Shown piece after piece: positions 55,148 through 64,000 of a stretch of DNA of 64,000 bases. Numbering within the stretch: the first letter of the stretch is position 1; each line of letters starts with the position of its first letter. The stretch comes from a bacterium (lineage in GTDB: Bacteria; Bacteroidota; Bacteroidia; Flavobacteriales; Schleiferiaceae): the NCBI GenBank assembly GCA_016125155.1, contig WGMI01000008.1:1-64000 (forward strand), in the 5' to 3' direction. The translations under genes and the position numbers were made by a program. Below the pieces are notes generated by a model that searched no databases, was not told where the DNA came from, and saw only the letters and a list, made by a program, of their open reading frames with translations.

Positions 55148-57334
55148 ATGGCAACCTTAGAACGGATCCGGCAGCGTTCGGGCCTCTTAATTGTGGTGAT
55201 CGGGCTTGCAATGCTCGCCTTTATTCTGACCGACTTGTTTTCTTCGGGCAATTCATGGCTCCGGGGAACCGCCAATCTGGTCGGTTCCATCAATGGAGAG
55301 CCCATTACCCGCGAAGCTTTTGATGAGAAGCTGAACCAATACATCAACCAGTACAAGCAGAGCACAGGCGACGTGGCTATGGAGCGCGCCACCACCGTTC
55401 AGTTTGTTGAACAAGTGTGGAACGAGTTCAAGCGCGAAGGGCTGATGGCCAAAACCGTCGAAGCCAACGGCTTTGAAATTGGAGAAGCCGAGTTGTACCT
55501 GCGCATTATCGACAATCCGAACATCCGGGGAAACCAGACCTTTGCTGACCCCAATACAGGTCAATTCAGCGAAGGACGGTTCAGTCAGGCGGTAGCCAAT
55601 TTGCGCGACAACCAAAGCGATCCTCAGGCAGCTGAAATGTGGAAGCAGTGGGTGGACTTTGAAAAGGCCGTCCGCGACCAAGCCAAGAGCGACAAAGTCT
55701 ACGTTGCCATTGAAAAGGCGCTGATCTGGCCCAAGGCACTGGCCGAGGCCGATGTGAACCGGAACAACCAGAGTTTCAAGGCCCGTTTTGTGGCGCTGCG
55801 CTTCGACGAAATCGCCGATTCCACACTCACCATTACCGATGCCGATATTCGGGATCACGTCAGAAGGTTTCCCCATCTTTTTGAGCGCAAGGCACAGCGC
55901 GAAATCACCTTCGTGAATTTCCCCATTGTCGCATCCGAAGCCGATCGGGCTCAATTGCGGGAAGAGTTGCAGAGCCTCATTTCCGATCGGTATCTGCCGG
56001 GGGCCAATGGGGTGATGGACACGGTCAAAGGATTCGGCAGTACCGACGAAGACAGTCTGTTTGTTACGGCCAACAGCGATTTGCCTTATGACGCCGGTTT
56101 TTATCAGCGTACAGCGCTTTCGCCCCTGCTCGACTCGAATTTGTGGAATGCGCCAACGGGTCAAGTGTTTGGTCCCTACGAAGAAGACGGTCATATTCAG
56201 TTGGCCAAAGTGGTTAAGCGCATCAGTCTGCCCGACAGCGCCAAGGCTCGGCATATTTTGATTGCCTATCAAGGCGCCGAGCGCGCTGCCCCGACGGTGA
56301 CTCGGGCTCCGATGGAGGCCAAGGCCATTGCCGATAGTTTGCTCGAGTATGTCAAGGCGGATCGCAGCCGGTTCAACGCGGTGAGCGAACAATTCTCCGA
56401 CGATGCCGTGGCCAAGACCAAGGGGGGAGATTTGGGCTGGTTTCAACAGAACAGCATGGCCAAGGAGTTTGGCGACTACTGCTTCTACAACAAGAAGGGC
56501 GATTTCGGATTGGTGATTACCAATTTCGGATTCCACTTGGTTGAGATAATCGATCAGAAAGGGGGCACCGAGTCGATTCGGGTGGCCCGGGTGGCCAAGA
56601 AGGTGCAGCCTTCGGAGACTACGCTGAACGATCTGTACCGCAAGGCTTCGGACTTTGCCTCGGGAATTGGCGAAGTGTCGCTGGGCGAAAAAGCATCGCA
56701 AATGGGATTGGAGGCCCGACCGGCCAAAGGGGTGGAGGCCATGACGGAGAACATTCCGGGATTGGGGAACAACCGTGAACTGGTGCGTTGGGCCTTTCAA
56801 CCTGAGCGCAAGGAGGGCGATGTTCAGCTTTTCTCCAACGGAACATCTTCGTATATCGTCGTACAGCTCGATCAAATTTTGAAGAAGGGGTTGCCCGAGC
56901 CGGATGAGTTTGAAGAGATCAACAAGGAGCGGATTTACAAAGAGAAAAAGCAAAAATTGACCCTGGCCAAAATTGAAGAGGCGTCTAAAGGCGCGGCTGA
57001 TTTGGACGCTGTAGCGGCCAAGCTGGGTCTTTCTGACCGAATTTTTGAGATGAACCTCGGGTTTATGCAGGTCAATGTGCAGGGAATTGGGGGCGAACCA
57101 GATTTGTGTGCCTACCTGAGTGGGTTGCCGCTGAACCGTTTGAGCCGCGCCTATCCAGGCGAACGCGCGAGCTTTATTGGGGTGGTGGTCGATCGTCCCG
57201 CTTCGGCTCCCGGCGACGCCCAAATGTGGATTGATCAGTCTGAGCGCCAGGTGCAGAGCCGCCTGCGGGGTGGATTGATCGATGCGCTCGAAATGGCGGG
57301 TAAGGTGGTCGACAACCGCGACAAGCACTTCTAA
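55148..57334 (+). CDS. PpiD-like periplasmic peptidyl-prolyl isomerase/chaperone
   Basis: A 728-residue membrane-anchored foldase that should assist newly exported outer-membrane proteins. One N-terminal helix (GLLIVVIGLAMLAFILTDLF, residues about 12-31), then a SurA-like N-domain (GEPITREAFDEKLNQYINQY and so on) with long helices. A parvulin (rotamase) domain lies at about 360-470: SAKARHILIAYQGAE, FSDDAVAKTKGGDLGWFQQN, FGLVITNFGFHLVEIID. The C-terminal part is mixed, with a second chaperone-like segment. Length and layout fit PpiD-like/SurA N-terminal proteins in Bacteroidota. It starts at ATG and the GNAT gene follows by 8 bases. Confidence 0.93.
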   Translation: MATLERIRQRSGLLIVVIGLAMLAFILTDLFSSGNSWLRGTANLVGSINGEPITREAFDEKLNQYINQYKQSTGDVAMERATTVQFVEQVWNEFKREGLMAKTVEANGFEIGEAELYLRIIDNPNIRGNQTFADPNTGQFSEGRFSQAVANLRDNQSDPQAAEMWKQWVDFEKAVRDQAKSDKVYVAIEKALIWPKALAEADVNRNNQSFKARFVALRFDEIADSTLTITDADIRDHVRRFPHLFERKAQREITFVNFPIVASEADRAQLREELQSLISDRYLPGANGVMDTVKGFGSTDEDSLFVTANSDLPYDAGFYQRTALSPLLDSNLWNAPTGQVFGPYEEDGHIQLAKVVKRISLPDSAKARHILIAYQGAERAAPTVTRAPMEAKAIADSLLEYVKADRSRFNAVSEQFSDDAVAKTKGGDLGWFQQNSMAKEFGDYCFYNKKGDFGLVITNFGFHLVEIIDQKGGTESIRVARVAKKVQPSETTLNDLYRKASDFASGIGEVSLGEKASQMGLEARPAKGVEAMTENIPGLGNNRELVRWAFQPERKEGDVQLFSNGTSSYIVVQLDQILKKGLPEPDEFEEINKERIYKEKKQKLTLAKIEEASKGAADLDAVAAKLGLSDRIFEMNLGFMQVNVQGIGGEPDLCAYLSGLPLNRLSRAYPGERASFIGVVVDRPASAPGDAQMWIDQSERQVQSRLRGGLIDALEMAGKVVDNRDKHF

Positions 57335-57342
57335 ACCCGGCC

Positions 57343-57816
57343 ATGCCGCTTGTATTGAACAGACTGAACTCCGGCCCCGAGCCGGAGTTTTTGTTGGCGG
57401 CCGAACGGGCCTTGGATTTGATGGCGGCATTTTATACGGGAGAGGGGTATCCTTTCCAACGCGAGCGTAGTACGGCCTTGATTCAGCAGTTTGTGCAGGA
57501 GCCTTGGTTCGGCGATTTTTTTCTCATTCAATGGGATTCTGAGGTCGTAGGCTACGCCATTTTGGCCTATGGGTTCAGCTTCGAATACGGGGGCAAAGAT
57601 GCGTTTGTGGACGAGCTGTTTGTGGTGGAGTCCCACCGCAATCGAGGCATTGGTTCAGCGGTCTTGGACAGGTTATTTGAACACGCCATACGGCAGGGAA
57701 TCCGGGTACTCCACCTCGAAACCGAGGCCTACAACCCCGAGGCCAAGGCGCTCTATCTCCGAAAGGGGTTTATCGACCGCTCCCGGAGTTTGTTGAGTCG
57801 GGTTTTGGAGGGGTAA
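57343..57816 (+). CDS. GNAT-family N-acetyltransferase
   Basis: A 157-residue acetyltransferase. Visible GNAT parts: motif D/A with KDAFVDELFVVESHRNRGIG (Arg/Gln-x-x-Gly-x-Gly/Ala loop, here RNRGIG) and GSAVLDRLFEHAIRQGIRV, then motif B HLETEAYNPEAKALYLRKGF. Acetyl-CoA binding is supported; the acceptor (protein, antibiotic, metabolite) is unknown. It begins 8 bases after the PpiD-like gene, so they are likely cotranscribed. Confidence 0.88.
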   Translation: MPLVLNRLNSGPEPEFLLAAERALDLMAAFYTGEGYPFQRERSTALIQQFVQEPWFGDFFLIQWDSEVVGYAILAYGFSFEYGGKDAFVDELFVVESHRNRGIGSAVLDRLFEHAIRQGIRVLHLETEAYNPEAKALYLRKGFIDRSRSLLSRVLEG

Positions 57817-58186
57817 GGGGGATGCCAAAAGAGGGAAGAGAAATTGTAGTTTGGTTCAGGGTGGATTTTTGGAGAGAATGGGTTGGCTAGACGAATTCGA
57901 ATTTGTGTCCTTATTGCACTATTACGAAACAATGTGCATGGAATCGGGCATTACAATTTCCAAATTCCGGCAGCAGTCTTGCCCAAACCCGCTTGTCGAT
58001 GTTTGATCATCCGGATATTCCACCCTTCAGCATTGATCGAATTACTTAGAACGTATTTGCTACGAGCGTACACTTCCTTTTTCTCATGAAAAGGTTTTTG
58101 ACCAGCCTCTCTGTTGTTTAATTGGGGTTCCAATAGTGGTCACTCGGACCGACCCAAACCAAGAAGAGCTGTTCAACTACCCTCCC
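57817..58186. other. Region with short open frames, no firm gene
   Basis: About 370 bases between the GNAT gene and the end of rodA. A 42-codon plus-strand frame runs from ATG 57878 to TGA 58004-58006 (MGWLDEFEFVSLLHYYETMC opens it); another coding-like stretch begins near 58040 in a different frame (YERTLPFSHEKVFDQPLCCL). They may be remains of one broken gene. I do not recognise a family, and no repeat or terminator is clear. AT content is higher than in the flanking genes. Confidence 0.4.
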
Positions 58187-59461
58187 TTACAAAATCTGCA
58201 TCCGATACGCATCGAGGCGGATGAAAATGAAAAACAAGAGCGTAAAACCCCAAAGCGAAGAGCCACCATAGCTAAAAAAGGGCAGGGGGATGCCAATCAC
58301 CGGCGCCAGGCCAATGGTCATCGCAATGTTGACGGCAAAGTGCAGAAAGAGCACCGAGGCCACGCAATAGCCGTAGATCCGGCCAAAACTGCTCCGCTGA
58401 CGCTCGGCGAGGAGGATGAGCCGCACCAAAAGCGTCGAAAACAGCAGGACCACCAACAGGCTTCCCAAGAAGCCAAATTCTTCGCCGATGGTGCAGAAAA
58501 TAAAGTCGGTGCTTTGTTCGGGGACAAAGTCAAATTTGGTCTGGGTCCCTTGGAGAAATCCCTTGCCCGCAAACCCCCCGGAACCAATGGCAATCATGCT
58601 TTGATTCGTATTGTAGCCAATCCCCGTAGGGTCTTCGGCCTTGCCAATCAAGATGTTGATCCGATTGCGGTGGCGGTCTTCGAGCAGGTTGTTGAACGCG
58701 TAATCGACGCTCAGCGCCACCCCCAAGCTCAAGACCCAAATAACCCCCAGAACCAACCAGGACCCCCGCTCTTTGCGGAAGAACCACAAGGCCCCCAGCG
58801 CCACGGCGGTCATGCCCCCCATCAGCCAGGTCGAATCGATCAGCAAACTCAACAAAAACAAAGCACCCGCCCACATCAGGCTGAAGATGACCCAGGCCGG
58901 CATCCCCTCCCGGTGCAAAGGGAAGAGAAAGGCCGTGTAGACCAAAGCTGAACCCAAATCGGGCTGGGGCAAGATGAAGGCCACCGGGAGCAAAATCACC
59001 AGCGCGATCAGCGCCTTGTTCGGCATTTTTTTTCGGGCTCCGGTTCGGTTTTCGCGCCCATCGCCCGAAAGCAGTTTTGAGAGCGCCAAAGCGGTGGCAA
59101 ACTTCATAAACTCCGAGGGCTGGAGCGAAAATCCCCCAAACTGATACCAAGAACGCGCCCCGCTCACGGTCGTTCCCGCCACCAAGACGCCCGCCAGCAC
59201 CAACAGACTGATTCCATAGACCGGCCAGGCCAACTTTTCAAACAATCGGCCATCGGTAAACAGAATCAACACGATCAAAACAAACGAACCCCCGATAAAC
59301 ACCAATTGCCGACCATATTCCTGGCTCAAATCGGTAATCCGGTTGTGCTCCTCGTTGTAGACCGCCGAATAGATGCTGATCCACCCGAGAAAGACCAAGA
59401 TGAAATAGATCAAAATGCTGATCCAGTCGAGGTTGGCAAAAATGCTCCGGTTCTCCCTCAT
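58187..59461 (-). CDS. rodA: Rod-shape-determining protein RodA (SEDS glycosyltransferase)
   Basis: A 424-residue polytopic membrane protein of the SEDS family that polymerises lipid II into glycan strands for cell elongation with PBP2. ATG 59461 overlaps the mrdA stop (ATGA); the longer frame upstream is inside mrdA. About ten membrane segments. Family motifs: SWYQFGGFSLQPSEFMKFAT, FILPQPDLGSALVYTAFLF and ILIGKAEDPTGIGYNTNQSM, then EQSTDFIFCTIGEEFGFLGS and PLPFFSYGGSSLW near the end. It is the last gene of the mre cluster; no terminator is clear. Confidence 0.95.
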   Translation of the reverse strand: MRENRSIFANLDWISILIYFILVFLGWISIYSAVYNEEHNRITDLSQEYGRQLVFIGGSFVLIVLILFTDGRLFEKLAWPVYGISLLVLAGVLVAGTTVSGARSWYQFGGFSLQPSEFMKFATALALSKLLSGDGRENRTGARKKMPNKALIALVILLPVAFILPQPDLGSALVYTAFLFPLHREGMPAWVIFSLMWAGALFLLSLLIDSTWLMGGMTAVALGALWFFRKERGSWLVLGVIWVLSLGVALSVDYAFNNLLEDRHRNRINILIGKAEDPTGIGYNTNQSMIAIGSGGFAGKGFLQGTQTKFDFVPEQSTDFIFCTIGEEFGFLGSLLVVLLFSTLLVRLILLAERQRSSFGRIYGYCVASVLFLHFAVNIAMTIGLAPVIGIPLPFFSYGGSSLWGFTLLFFIFIRLDAYRMQIL

Positions 59462-61305
59462 GGTTCGGCCCCCGGTTTTTTGCGCACCAAACGGCGGTCG
59501 GCATTCTGGAGGTATTCCTGGCTCAAATCGCCTTCCATCATGCGCTTTTCGAGTTCGGGACGGCTGATGCTGTCGTGCAGATAGCGCTCCATCAACAAAC
59601 TCGCAATTGGAGCCGCCCAACGCGAGCCCCAATACCCATTTTCGACAATGATCGAAATGGCAATTTTCGGTTCGTCTTTAGGTGCAAAGGCAATAAAAAT
59701 GGAGTGGTCTTGACCGTGGGGGTTTTCGGCCGTACCCGTCTTGCCGCACATTGGAATCGACTCGATCCGCGACCCCCGTGCTGTACCCGCTTCAAAGACT
59801 TGGTGCATGCCCTCGACCACGGGTTCAAAGTGTTTGGGGTCGACCAGGGTTCTCCGGGGTTTCGAAAAGCGAGCAATGGCCGTGTCGCCCGCGGAGCGCA
59901 CAATATGGGGCGTATAGAAATAACCCCGGTTCGCGATCGTAGCCGCCACATTCGCCATTTGCAAGGGCGTTAGCAGCAATTCTCCCTGACCGATGCCGAG
60001 CGAAATCGTACTTACCGCTTTCCACTGGGTATAGCCAAAGGCCTTGTTGTAGTAGTCGGCATCGGGGACAAACCCCTTGCGCCCGGTCGGAAGGTCGTTG
60101 TCGAGAAACTGCCCCAAGCCAAAACTCTTGACGTGTTCCGACCAGGTATTCATCCCCTCCCGGCTCGTAGGGCGGCTGTTGATGATGTCTCGAAAGGTGC
60201 TGCAAAAGAAGTTGTTGCACGATTTCGCAATGCCCGGAATCAACCGAAGCGGGTAGGATGTTCCACAGTGGCAGGCCACGTGCAAACTGCCCGCGTGGAA
60301 CCCGTGGTGGCAGGTATAGGTCTTGAGGGTGTCCATCACCCCCAACTGCAGCCCCACCAAGGCATTGATGAGCTTAAACGGCGACCCGGGCGGATACTCG
60401 GCCAACAGCGCGCGGTCATACAATGGCTTCGCAAAGCTATCGCGCTCGAGGGCGTTGTAGTTGGCCGAACGCGCCCTGCCCACGAGCAGATTCGGGTCGA
60501 ACGTCGGGCTGGAGACCAATAGGATGATTTCGCCCGTAGAAGGCTCGATGGCCACAATGCTTCCGCGCTTGTTGCGCATCAGTTCTTCGGCATAGCGCTG
60601 GAGTTCGAGATCGATGGTGGCCACCAAATCGACCCCAGGAACCGCCGTGGTGTCGTAGAGCCCATTGCGGAAGCTGCCTTTTTCTCGGTTGTGGACATCG
60701 ACCAACACGTAGCGCGTCCCCTTGATGCCCCTCAATGCTTTTTCGTACGACTTTTCGATTCCGGTCACCCCGTGCAAATCGCCTCGATCGTATTCTGGAT
60801 TTTTCTGGATGTAGGCATCCGTGACCTCTCCGACAAAGCCTACCACATTGGCGGCCCCCCCTTCGGGATACCGCCTCAAGGTGCGCTTTTGAATGTAAAA
60901 TCCCTTGAAGGCATAGAGCTGCTCCCCCAATCGGGCGTAGTCTACTTGGTTCATTTGTTGAACAATGGGACTGGGTTTGAAGCGGGAATACGCCCGGGCA
61001 TCGCGCAGTTTTTGCCGGAGTTCGCGCGGTTCAATGCCCACCAAGGTGCAGAGCTTGAGCGTGTCGAAGGTCTCGACCTGGTTGGGAATGGCCAGCAAAT
61101 CGTAGGCGGGTTTGTTGGCCACCATGACCCGACCCTCCCGGTCGTAGATGGTTCCGCGGGGGGCATAGAGTTTGAGTTTGCGGATGGCGTTGGAGTCCGC
61201 GTTGAGCTTGTAGGAGTCGTCAATAATTTGGAGGTAGAACAGCCGGATCAAAAAGAGCAAGGCCGTTGTGCCAATCAGACCGAAAAGCAGGGTCGATCGC
61301 TTCAC
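59458..61305 (-). CDS. mrdA: Penicillin-binding protein 2
   Basis: A 615-residue transpeptidase of the elongation complex. One N-terminal membrane helix (LLFGLIGTTALLFLIRLFYL). A dimerisation/non-catalytic domain (about residues 50-235) precedes the penicillin-binding domain, whose three motifs are intact: Ser-x-x-Lys in PGSPFKLINALVG near residue 307, Ser-x-Asn in AKSCNNFFCS near 361, and KTG in CGKTGTAENP near 520. It starts at GTG overlapping the mreD stop (GTGA), and its stop overlaps rodA. It works with RodA and the MreBCD scaffold. Confidence 0.96.
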   Translation of the reverse strand: MKRSTLLFGLIGTTALLFLIRLFYLQIIDDSYKLNADSNAIRKLKLYAPRGTIYDREGRVMVANKPAYDLLAIPNQVETFDTLKLCTLVGIEPRELRQKLRDARAYSRFKPSPIVQQMNQVDYARLGEQLYAFKGFYIQKRTLRRYPEGGAANVVGFVGEVTDAYIQKNPEYDRGDLHGVTGIEKSYEKALRGIKGTRYVLVDVHNREKGSFRNGLYDTTAVPGVDLVATIDLELQRYAEELMRNKRGSIVAIEPSTGEIILLVSSPTFDPNLLVGRARSANYNALERDSFAKPLYDRALLAEYPPGSPFKLINALVGLQLGVMDTLKTYTCHHGFHAGSLHVACHCGTSYPLRLIPGIAKSCNNFFCSTFRDIINSRPTSREGMNTWSEHVKSFGLGQFLDNDLPTGRKGFVPDADYYNKAFGYTQWKAVSTISLGIGQGELLLTPLQMANVAATIANRGYFYTPHIVRSAGDTAIARFSKPRRTLVDPKHFEPVVEGMHQVFEAGTARGSRIESIPMCGKTGTAENPHGQDHSIFIAFAPKDEPKIAISIIVENGYWGSRWAAPIASLLMERYLHDSISRPELEKRMMEGDLSQEYLQNADRRLVRKKPGAEP

Positions 61306-61814
61306 CGGGTCGAGGGGGTTTTGCGGAAGGGCAGCAAAATCAGCAAGGCGACCAAAAAGGTCAAGATGCTACCGACCGTGGTAAACAACAACACCCGACC
61401 CATCAGCCTCCACGAAAAAGCCTCGAGGGTATAGAGCAATACGTGGTGGGCGAGGGTGGCAATCCCGGCATAGACTGCAAAGCGCCGAAATCCAAGATCG
61501 TAGAGACCGAGTCGTTCAAATTCAAGCCCGCCTTGGGTGGCGATCAAGCGGATAAACCAGGGCCGTGCAAAGGCAATGGCGGTGCTGGCCGCGGCGTGCA
61601 AACCGCCCGTATCGTTAAAGGCATCGACCCCGAGACCCAACAGAAAGGCGAGCACCAGGAGCAGTCGCTTGTCGAAATCGGGGGGCAACAACAAAATCCA
61701 GAAAAAGTAGGGATAGGGATTCAGGGCCCCGAAGAGCAGGGCGTAGTCAAAGACCCAAACCTGCGACAACAACGCCGCAATCCCACTCGCGATTAAGAGT
61801 ACGGTTTTGTTCAC
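61302..61814 (-). CDS. mreD: Rod-shape-determining protein MreD
   Basis: A 170-residue membrane protein of the elongasome. GTG 61814 overlaps the mreC stop (GTGA); the open frame is longer upstream but lies within mreC. Five hydrophobic segments are visible (VLLIASGIAALLSQVWVFDY, PYFFWILLLPP, LLLVLAFLLGLGVDAFNDTG, VYAGIATLAHHVLLYTLEAF, ILTFLVALLILLPF). MreD is poorly conserved, so the call rests on hydropathy, the GLGVDAF-type motif and its place between mreC and mrdA. Confidence 0.9.
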   Translation of the reverse strand: MNKTVLLIASGIAALLSQVWVFDYALLFGALNPYPYFFWILLLPPDFDKRLLLVLAFLLGLGVDAFNDTGGLHAAASTAIAFARPWFIRLIATQGGLEFERLGLYDLGFRRFAVYAGIATLAHHVLLYTLEAFSWRLMGRVLLFTTVGSILTFLVALLILLPFRKTPSTR

Positions 61815-62641
61815 GGTTCGGTTTCCACAGAGGTTTCGAGTTCCTGCCGCTCGGTCCAAAGCATGTTTTCGATCACCTGAACGTGCTTGAGGCGGGTAAA
61901 GTCGGTCAACAGTTCGATCCGGGCTTTCACGAAGAGGCCGTCGTCGGTGCGCTCCAACGTTCGCACAATCCCAATGGGAATGCCCTTGGGGAAAATGCCC
62001 GAGAACTCTGTGGTAAACACCGTGTCGCCCGGGGCCGCTCCGGCCTGATCGGGCAAATCGACAATTTCCGCATCCCGAGACCGCCCACCGCCCCAACGGA
62101 CGTTGCCGTAGAGTCCAGACTTGAGCGCTCCACTGGTCGAGAACCGATTGTGCAACACCGTATGCCCCGAGGCGAAGTGGGGGGAGACGCTGCGCACTAC
62201 ACCGACAATGCCCTGATCGCCCACAATGCCCATACCCGGTTTGACCCCGTGGATGCTGCCTTTGTTGAGCGTGATGTAGTTATTCGCCTTGTGGTGGGTC
62301 AATTTGACCACTTCGGCTTCTCGATAGCGGTATTGTCGCTGCAAGACGGTGTCGACCACGGTGTCCTGTTGGGTGAAGAGCTCGGCGTAGTTCGAGCGCA
62401 AAGCGTTGCGCAATCGGTTGTTTTCGCGGTTGAGCCGTTCGTTTTGCTCGCGAAGACCGAAGTAGTCGATCCAACGGCTGCGCGTTTCAAGAGCGGCTCC
62501 TATGGCTGCGCGACGGGTATTGAACACCGTCGATTGCGGATAGGCGTGGTTGCGGATAAAGAGCCCGAGCGCCAATAACTCCAGCGCGATAAAGAGGAGC
62601 GTAAAGTGGTGGCGGGCTAAAAACCCGAGGAGTTTATTCAT
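61811..62641 (-). CDS. mreC: Rod-shape-determining protein MreC
   Basis: A 276-residue periplasmic scaffold protein. One N-terminal membrane helix (FTLLFIALELLALGLFI), a coiled-coil (LREQNERLNRENNRLRNALR, about residues 62-81) and a beta-rich C-terminal part: NYITLNKGSIHGVKPGMGIV, then GIVGVVRSVSPHFASGH and later PGDTVFTTEFSGIFPKGIPI. These match MreC. It lies 10 bases downstream of mreB and overlaps mreD. Confidence 0.94.
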   Translation of the reverse strand: MNKLLGFLARHHFTLLFIALELLALGLFIRNHAYPQSTVFNTRRAAIGAALETRSRWIDYFGLREQNERLNRENNRLRNALRSNYAELFTQQDTVVDTVLQRQYRYREAEVVKLTHHKANNYITLNKGSIHGVKPGMGIVGDQGIVGVVRSVSPHFASGHTVLHNRFSTSGALKSGLYGNVRWGGGRSRDAEIVDLPDQAGAAPGDTVFTTEFSGIFPKGIPIGIVRTLERTDDGLFVKARIELLTDFTRLKHVQVIENMLWTERQELETSVETEP

Positions 62642-62651
62642 CCAAAAGCGA

Positions 62652-63677
62652 CTAGCGCATCAGGAAATTATATTTTTCGAGATTCTTGAGCGCAATGCCC
62701 GTTCCGCGAACAACGGCGCGCAGGGGGTCTTCCGCCACATAGACCGGAAGTTCGGTTTTACGGGAAATTCGCATGTCGAGTCCGCGGAGCATCGATCCGC
62801 CTCCGGCCATGTAAATGCCGCTGTTGTAGATGTCGGCGGCCAATTCGGGAGGGGTCATCGAAAGCGCTTCCAAAATGGCGTCCTCGATGCGCGTAATCGA
62901 TTTGTCGAGGGCCTTGGCGATTTCTTTGTAGGTTACGATCACCTGTTTGGGCTTGCCCGAGAGCAAGTCCCGGCCTTTGACCGCGTATTCGGCCGGTGGA
63001 TTCTCAATGTCTTCGAGGGCCGAGCCAATCTCGATTTTGATTTGCTCTGCCGTGGGTTCCCCTACGTAGAGGTTGTGGTGGGCCCGCATATAAAACGCAA
63101 TGTCGTTCGTGAACACGTCACCGGCCACCTTGATGCTCTTGTCGCACACAATGCCCCCCAGTGCCAGTACGGCAATTTCGGTGGTTCCGCCCCCAATGTC
63201 GATAATCATATTCCCCTTGGGCTCTTGCACATCAACCCCGATGCCGATGGCAGCCGCCATGGGTTCGTGGATCAGATAAACTTCCTTGGCCCCGGCATGC
63301 TCGGCCGAGTCGCGCACCGCGCGCTTCTCCACCTCGGTAATCCCAGAGGGGATGCAAATCACCATGCGCAACGAGGGCGCAAACCAACGGCTTTTGAGCC
63401 CGGGTATGCTCTTGATCATTTCCCGGATCATGTGTTCCGAGGCGTTGAAGTCGGCGATGACCCCGTCTTTGAGCGGGCGAATGGTCTTGATGTTTTCGTG
63501 GGTCTTTCCGTGCATCATGCGCGCGTCGTGCCCCACGGCAATAATCTTGTTGGTCGCCCGATCGATGGCCACAATAGAGGGAGCGTCGACCACCACCTTG
63601 TCGTTGTGGATAATCAGGGTGTTGGCGGTCCCGAGGTCGATGGCTATGTCTTGGGTAAAGAGGTCAAAAACGCCCAT
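62652..63677 (-). CDS. mreB: Actin-like rod-shape protein MreB
   Basis: A 341-residue actin homologue whose filaments guide wall synthesis. The ATP-binding motifs are IAIDLGTANTLI (phosphate 1), NMIIDIGGGTTEIAVLALGG (phosphate 2, near residue 158) and YMAGGGSMLRGLDMRI (adenosine). Length and the VAIDRATNKIIAVGHDARMM segment match bacterial MreB. It is the first gene of the mre-mrdA-rodA run, 31 bases downstream of purH. A promoter is not evident, so transcription may come from purH. Confidence 0.97.
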   Translation of the reverse strand: MGVFDLFTQDIAIDLGTANTLIIHNDKVVVDAPSIVAIDRATNKIIAVGHDARMMHGKTHENIKTIRPLKDGVIADFNASEHMIREMIKSIPGLKSRWFAPSLRMVICIPSGITEVEKRAVRDSAEHAGAKEVYLIHEPMAAAIGIGVDVQEPKGNMIIDIGGGTTEIAVLALGGIVCDKSIKVAGDVFTNDIAFYMRAHHNLYVGEPTAEQIKIEIGSALEDIENPPAEYAVKGRDLLSGKPKQVIVTYKEIAKALDKSITRIEDAILEALSMTPPELAADIYNSGIYMAGGGSMLRGLDMRISRKTELPVYVAEDPLRAVVRGTGIALKNLEKYNFLMR

Positions 63678-63708
63678 GTTCGCGGTTCAAGGTGGTTGGG
63701 GGAGAGGC

Positions 63709-64000
63709 TCAATGTTTGAAATGACGAATGCCCGTAAAGACCATCGGCAGCCCGTGTTCGTTGCAAAAATCAATCGACAGGGCATCTTTGACCGATCCGC
63801 CGGGTTGAATGACCGCCCCAATGCCTGCGCCGTGGGCGATTTCTACGCAGTCGGGAAACGGAAAAAAGGCATCGGAGGCCATGACCGATCCCTGCAGTTC
63901 CAAACCAAAGTTGCGCGCCTTGTCGATGGCCTGTTCGAGCGCATCGACCCGAGAGGTCTGTCCGGTTCCCGAGGCCAGCAAGGTGTTGTTTTGGGCGAGG
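63709..64000 (-). CDS. purH: PurH C-terminus (AICAR formyltransferase/IMP cyclohydrolase), cut by the window edge
   Basis: The last 96 or so residues of the bifunctional enzyme for the last two steps of IMP synthesis; the rest lies beyond position 64000. Family residues visible are [31 protein letters not shown] and [16 protein letters not shown], ending [12 protein letters not shown]. These belong to the formyltransferase domain. The stop is at 63709-63711. purH beside mreB is a pairing I recall from Bacteroidota. Confidence 0.93.
   Translation of the reverse strand, partial: LAQNNTLLASGTGQTSRVDALEQAIDKARNFGLELQGSVMASDAFFPFPDCVEIAHGAGIGAVIQPGGSVKDALSIDFCNEHGLPMVFTGIRHFKH

Noticed and set aside
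55253-57430. A 725-residue minus-strand open frame opposite the PpiD-like gene
   Set aside because: Same antisense effect. The plus strand has a membrane anchor, SurA-like and parvulin domains.

Overview
The window is chromosomal DNA of a Bacteroidota bacterium, most like the Flavobacteriales and relatives; I cannot place it to genus from sequence alone. Evidence: two secreted proteins with type IX secretion (T9SS) C-terminal sorting domains, the T9SS protein PorQ, an S46 dipeptidyl peptidase, the Bacteroidota-type GlmU-like nucleotidyltransferase, ribosomal protein L31 type B, promoter -7 boxes of the form TAnnTTTG, and few recognisable Shine-Dalgarno sites. Coding density is high, most intergenic gaps are short, and many genes overlap as ATGA or GTGA. 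I see no prophage, CRISPR array, intact insertion sequence or rRNA operon.

Layout. 1-9.7 kb, minus strand: three exported proteins, including a 2345-residue repeat protein. 9.7-16.4 kb, minus: an AddA/RecB-like helicase-nuclease, a ClC chloride channel/exchanger and aspS. 16.9-20.5 kb, plus: tadA, a secreted DPP7-type peptidase and a thioredoxin-like protein. 20.5-24.4 kb: an unassigned gap, a beta-helix lipoprotein (minus), rpmE2 and a GlmU-like gene (plus). 24.5-28.7 kb, plus: lon, porQ, cmk. 28.7-29.5 kb: a frameshifted ORF6N-family pseudogene. 29.5-34.5 kb, minus: a tightly packed operon rsfS-ftsH-LUD protein-cdsA-psd-acyl-CoA-binding protein, joining protein quality control to phospholipid synthesis. 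34.6-36.0 kb, plus: birA and a secreted hypothetical. 36.0-40.5 kb, minus: an ABC-HlyD-TolC export operon whose ATPase lacks several catalytic residues. 40.7-44.1 kb, minus: a membrane protein, a YhhQ-type queuosine precursor transporter and sppA. 44.3-46.9 kb, plus: folK, a deoxynucleoside kinase and an OmpA-like porin. 47.0-50.5 kb: a TrmH-family methyltransferase diverging from mutS, then tRNA-Gly(GCC) and tRNA-Leu(UAA). 50.6-57.8 kb: a pirin diverging from a YifB/ComM ATPase, then two glycosyltransferases, a PpiD-like foldase and a GNAT acetyltransferase. 58.2-64 kb, minus: the rod-shape cluster mreB-mreC-mreD-mrdA-rodA, preceded by the end of purH.

How it fits together. Much of the window serves the cell envelope: elongation (MreBCD, PBP2, RodA), lipid synthesis (CdsA, Psd), outer-membrane folding and quality control (PpiD-like, FtsH, SppA), T9SS (PorQ and two cargo proteins) and an OmpA anchor. 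The rest is core information processing (aspS, tadA, mutS, rsfS, lon, tRNAs). No gene set here makes a convincing case for a wholly new system. The best leads are the giant protein with its ten EYF-DPG modules in an approximately 470-residue super-repeat, and the export operon with a degenerate ATPase.
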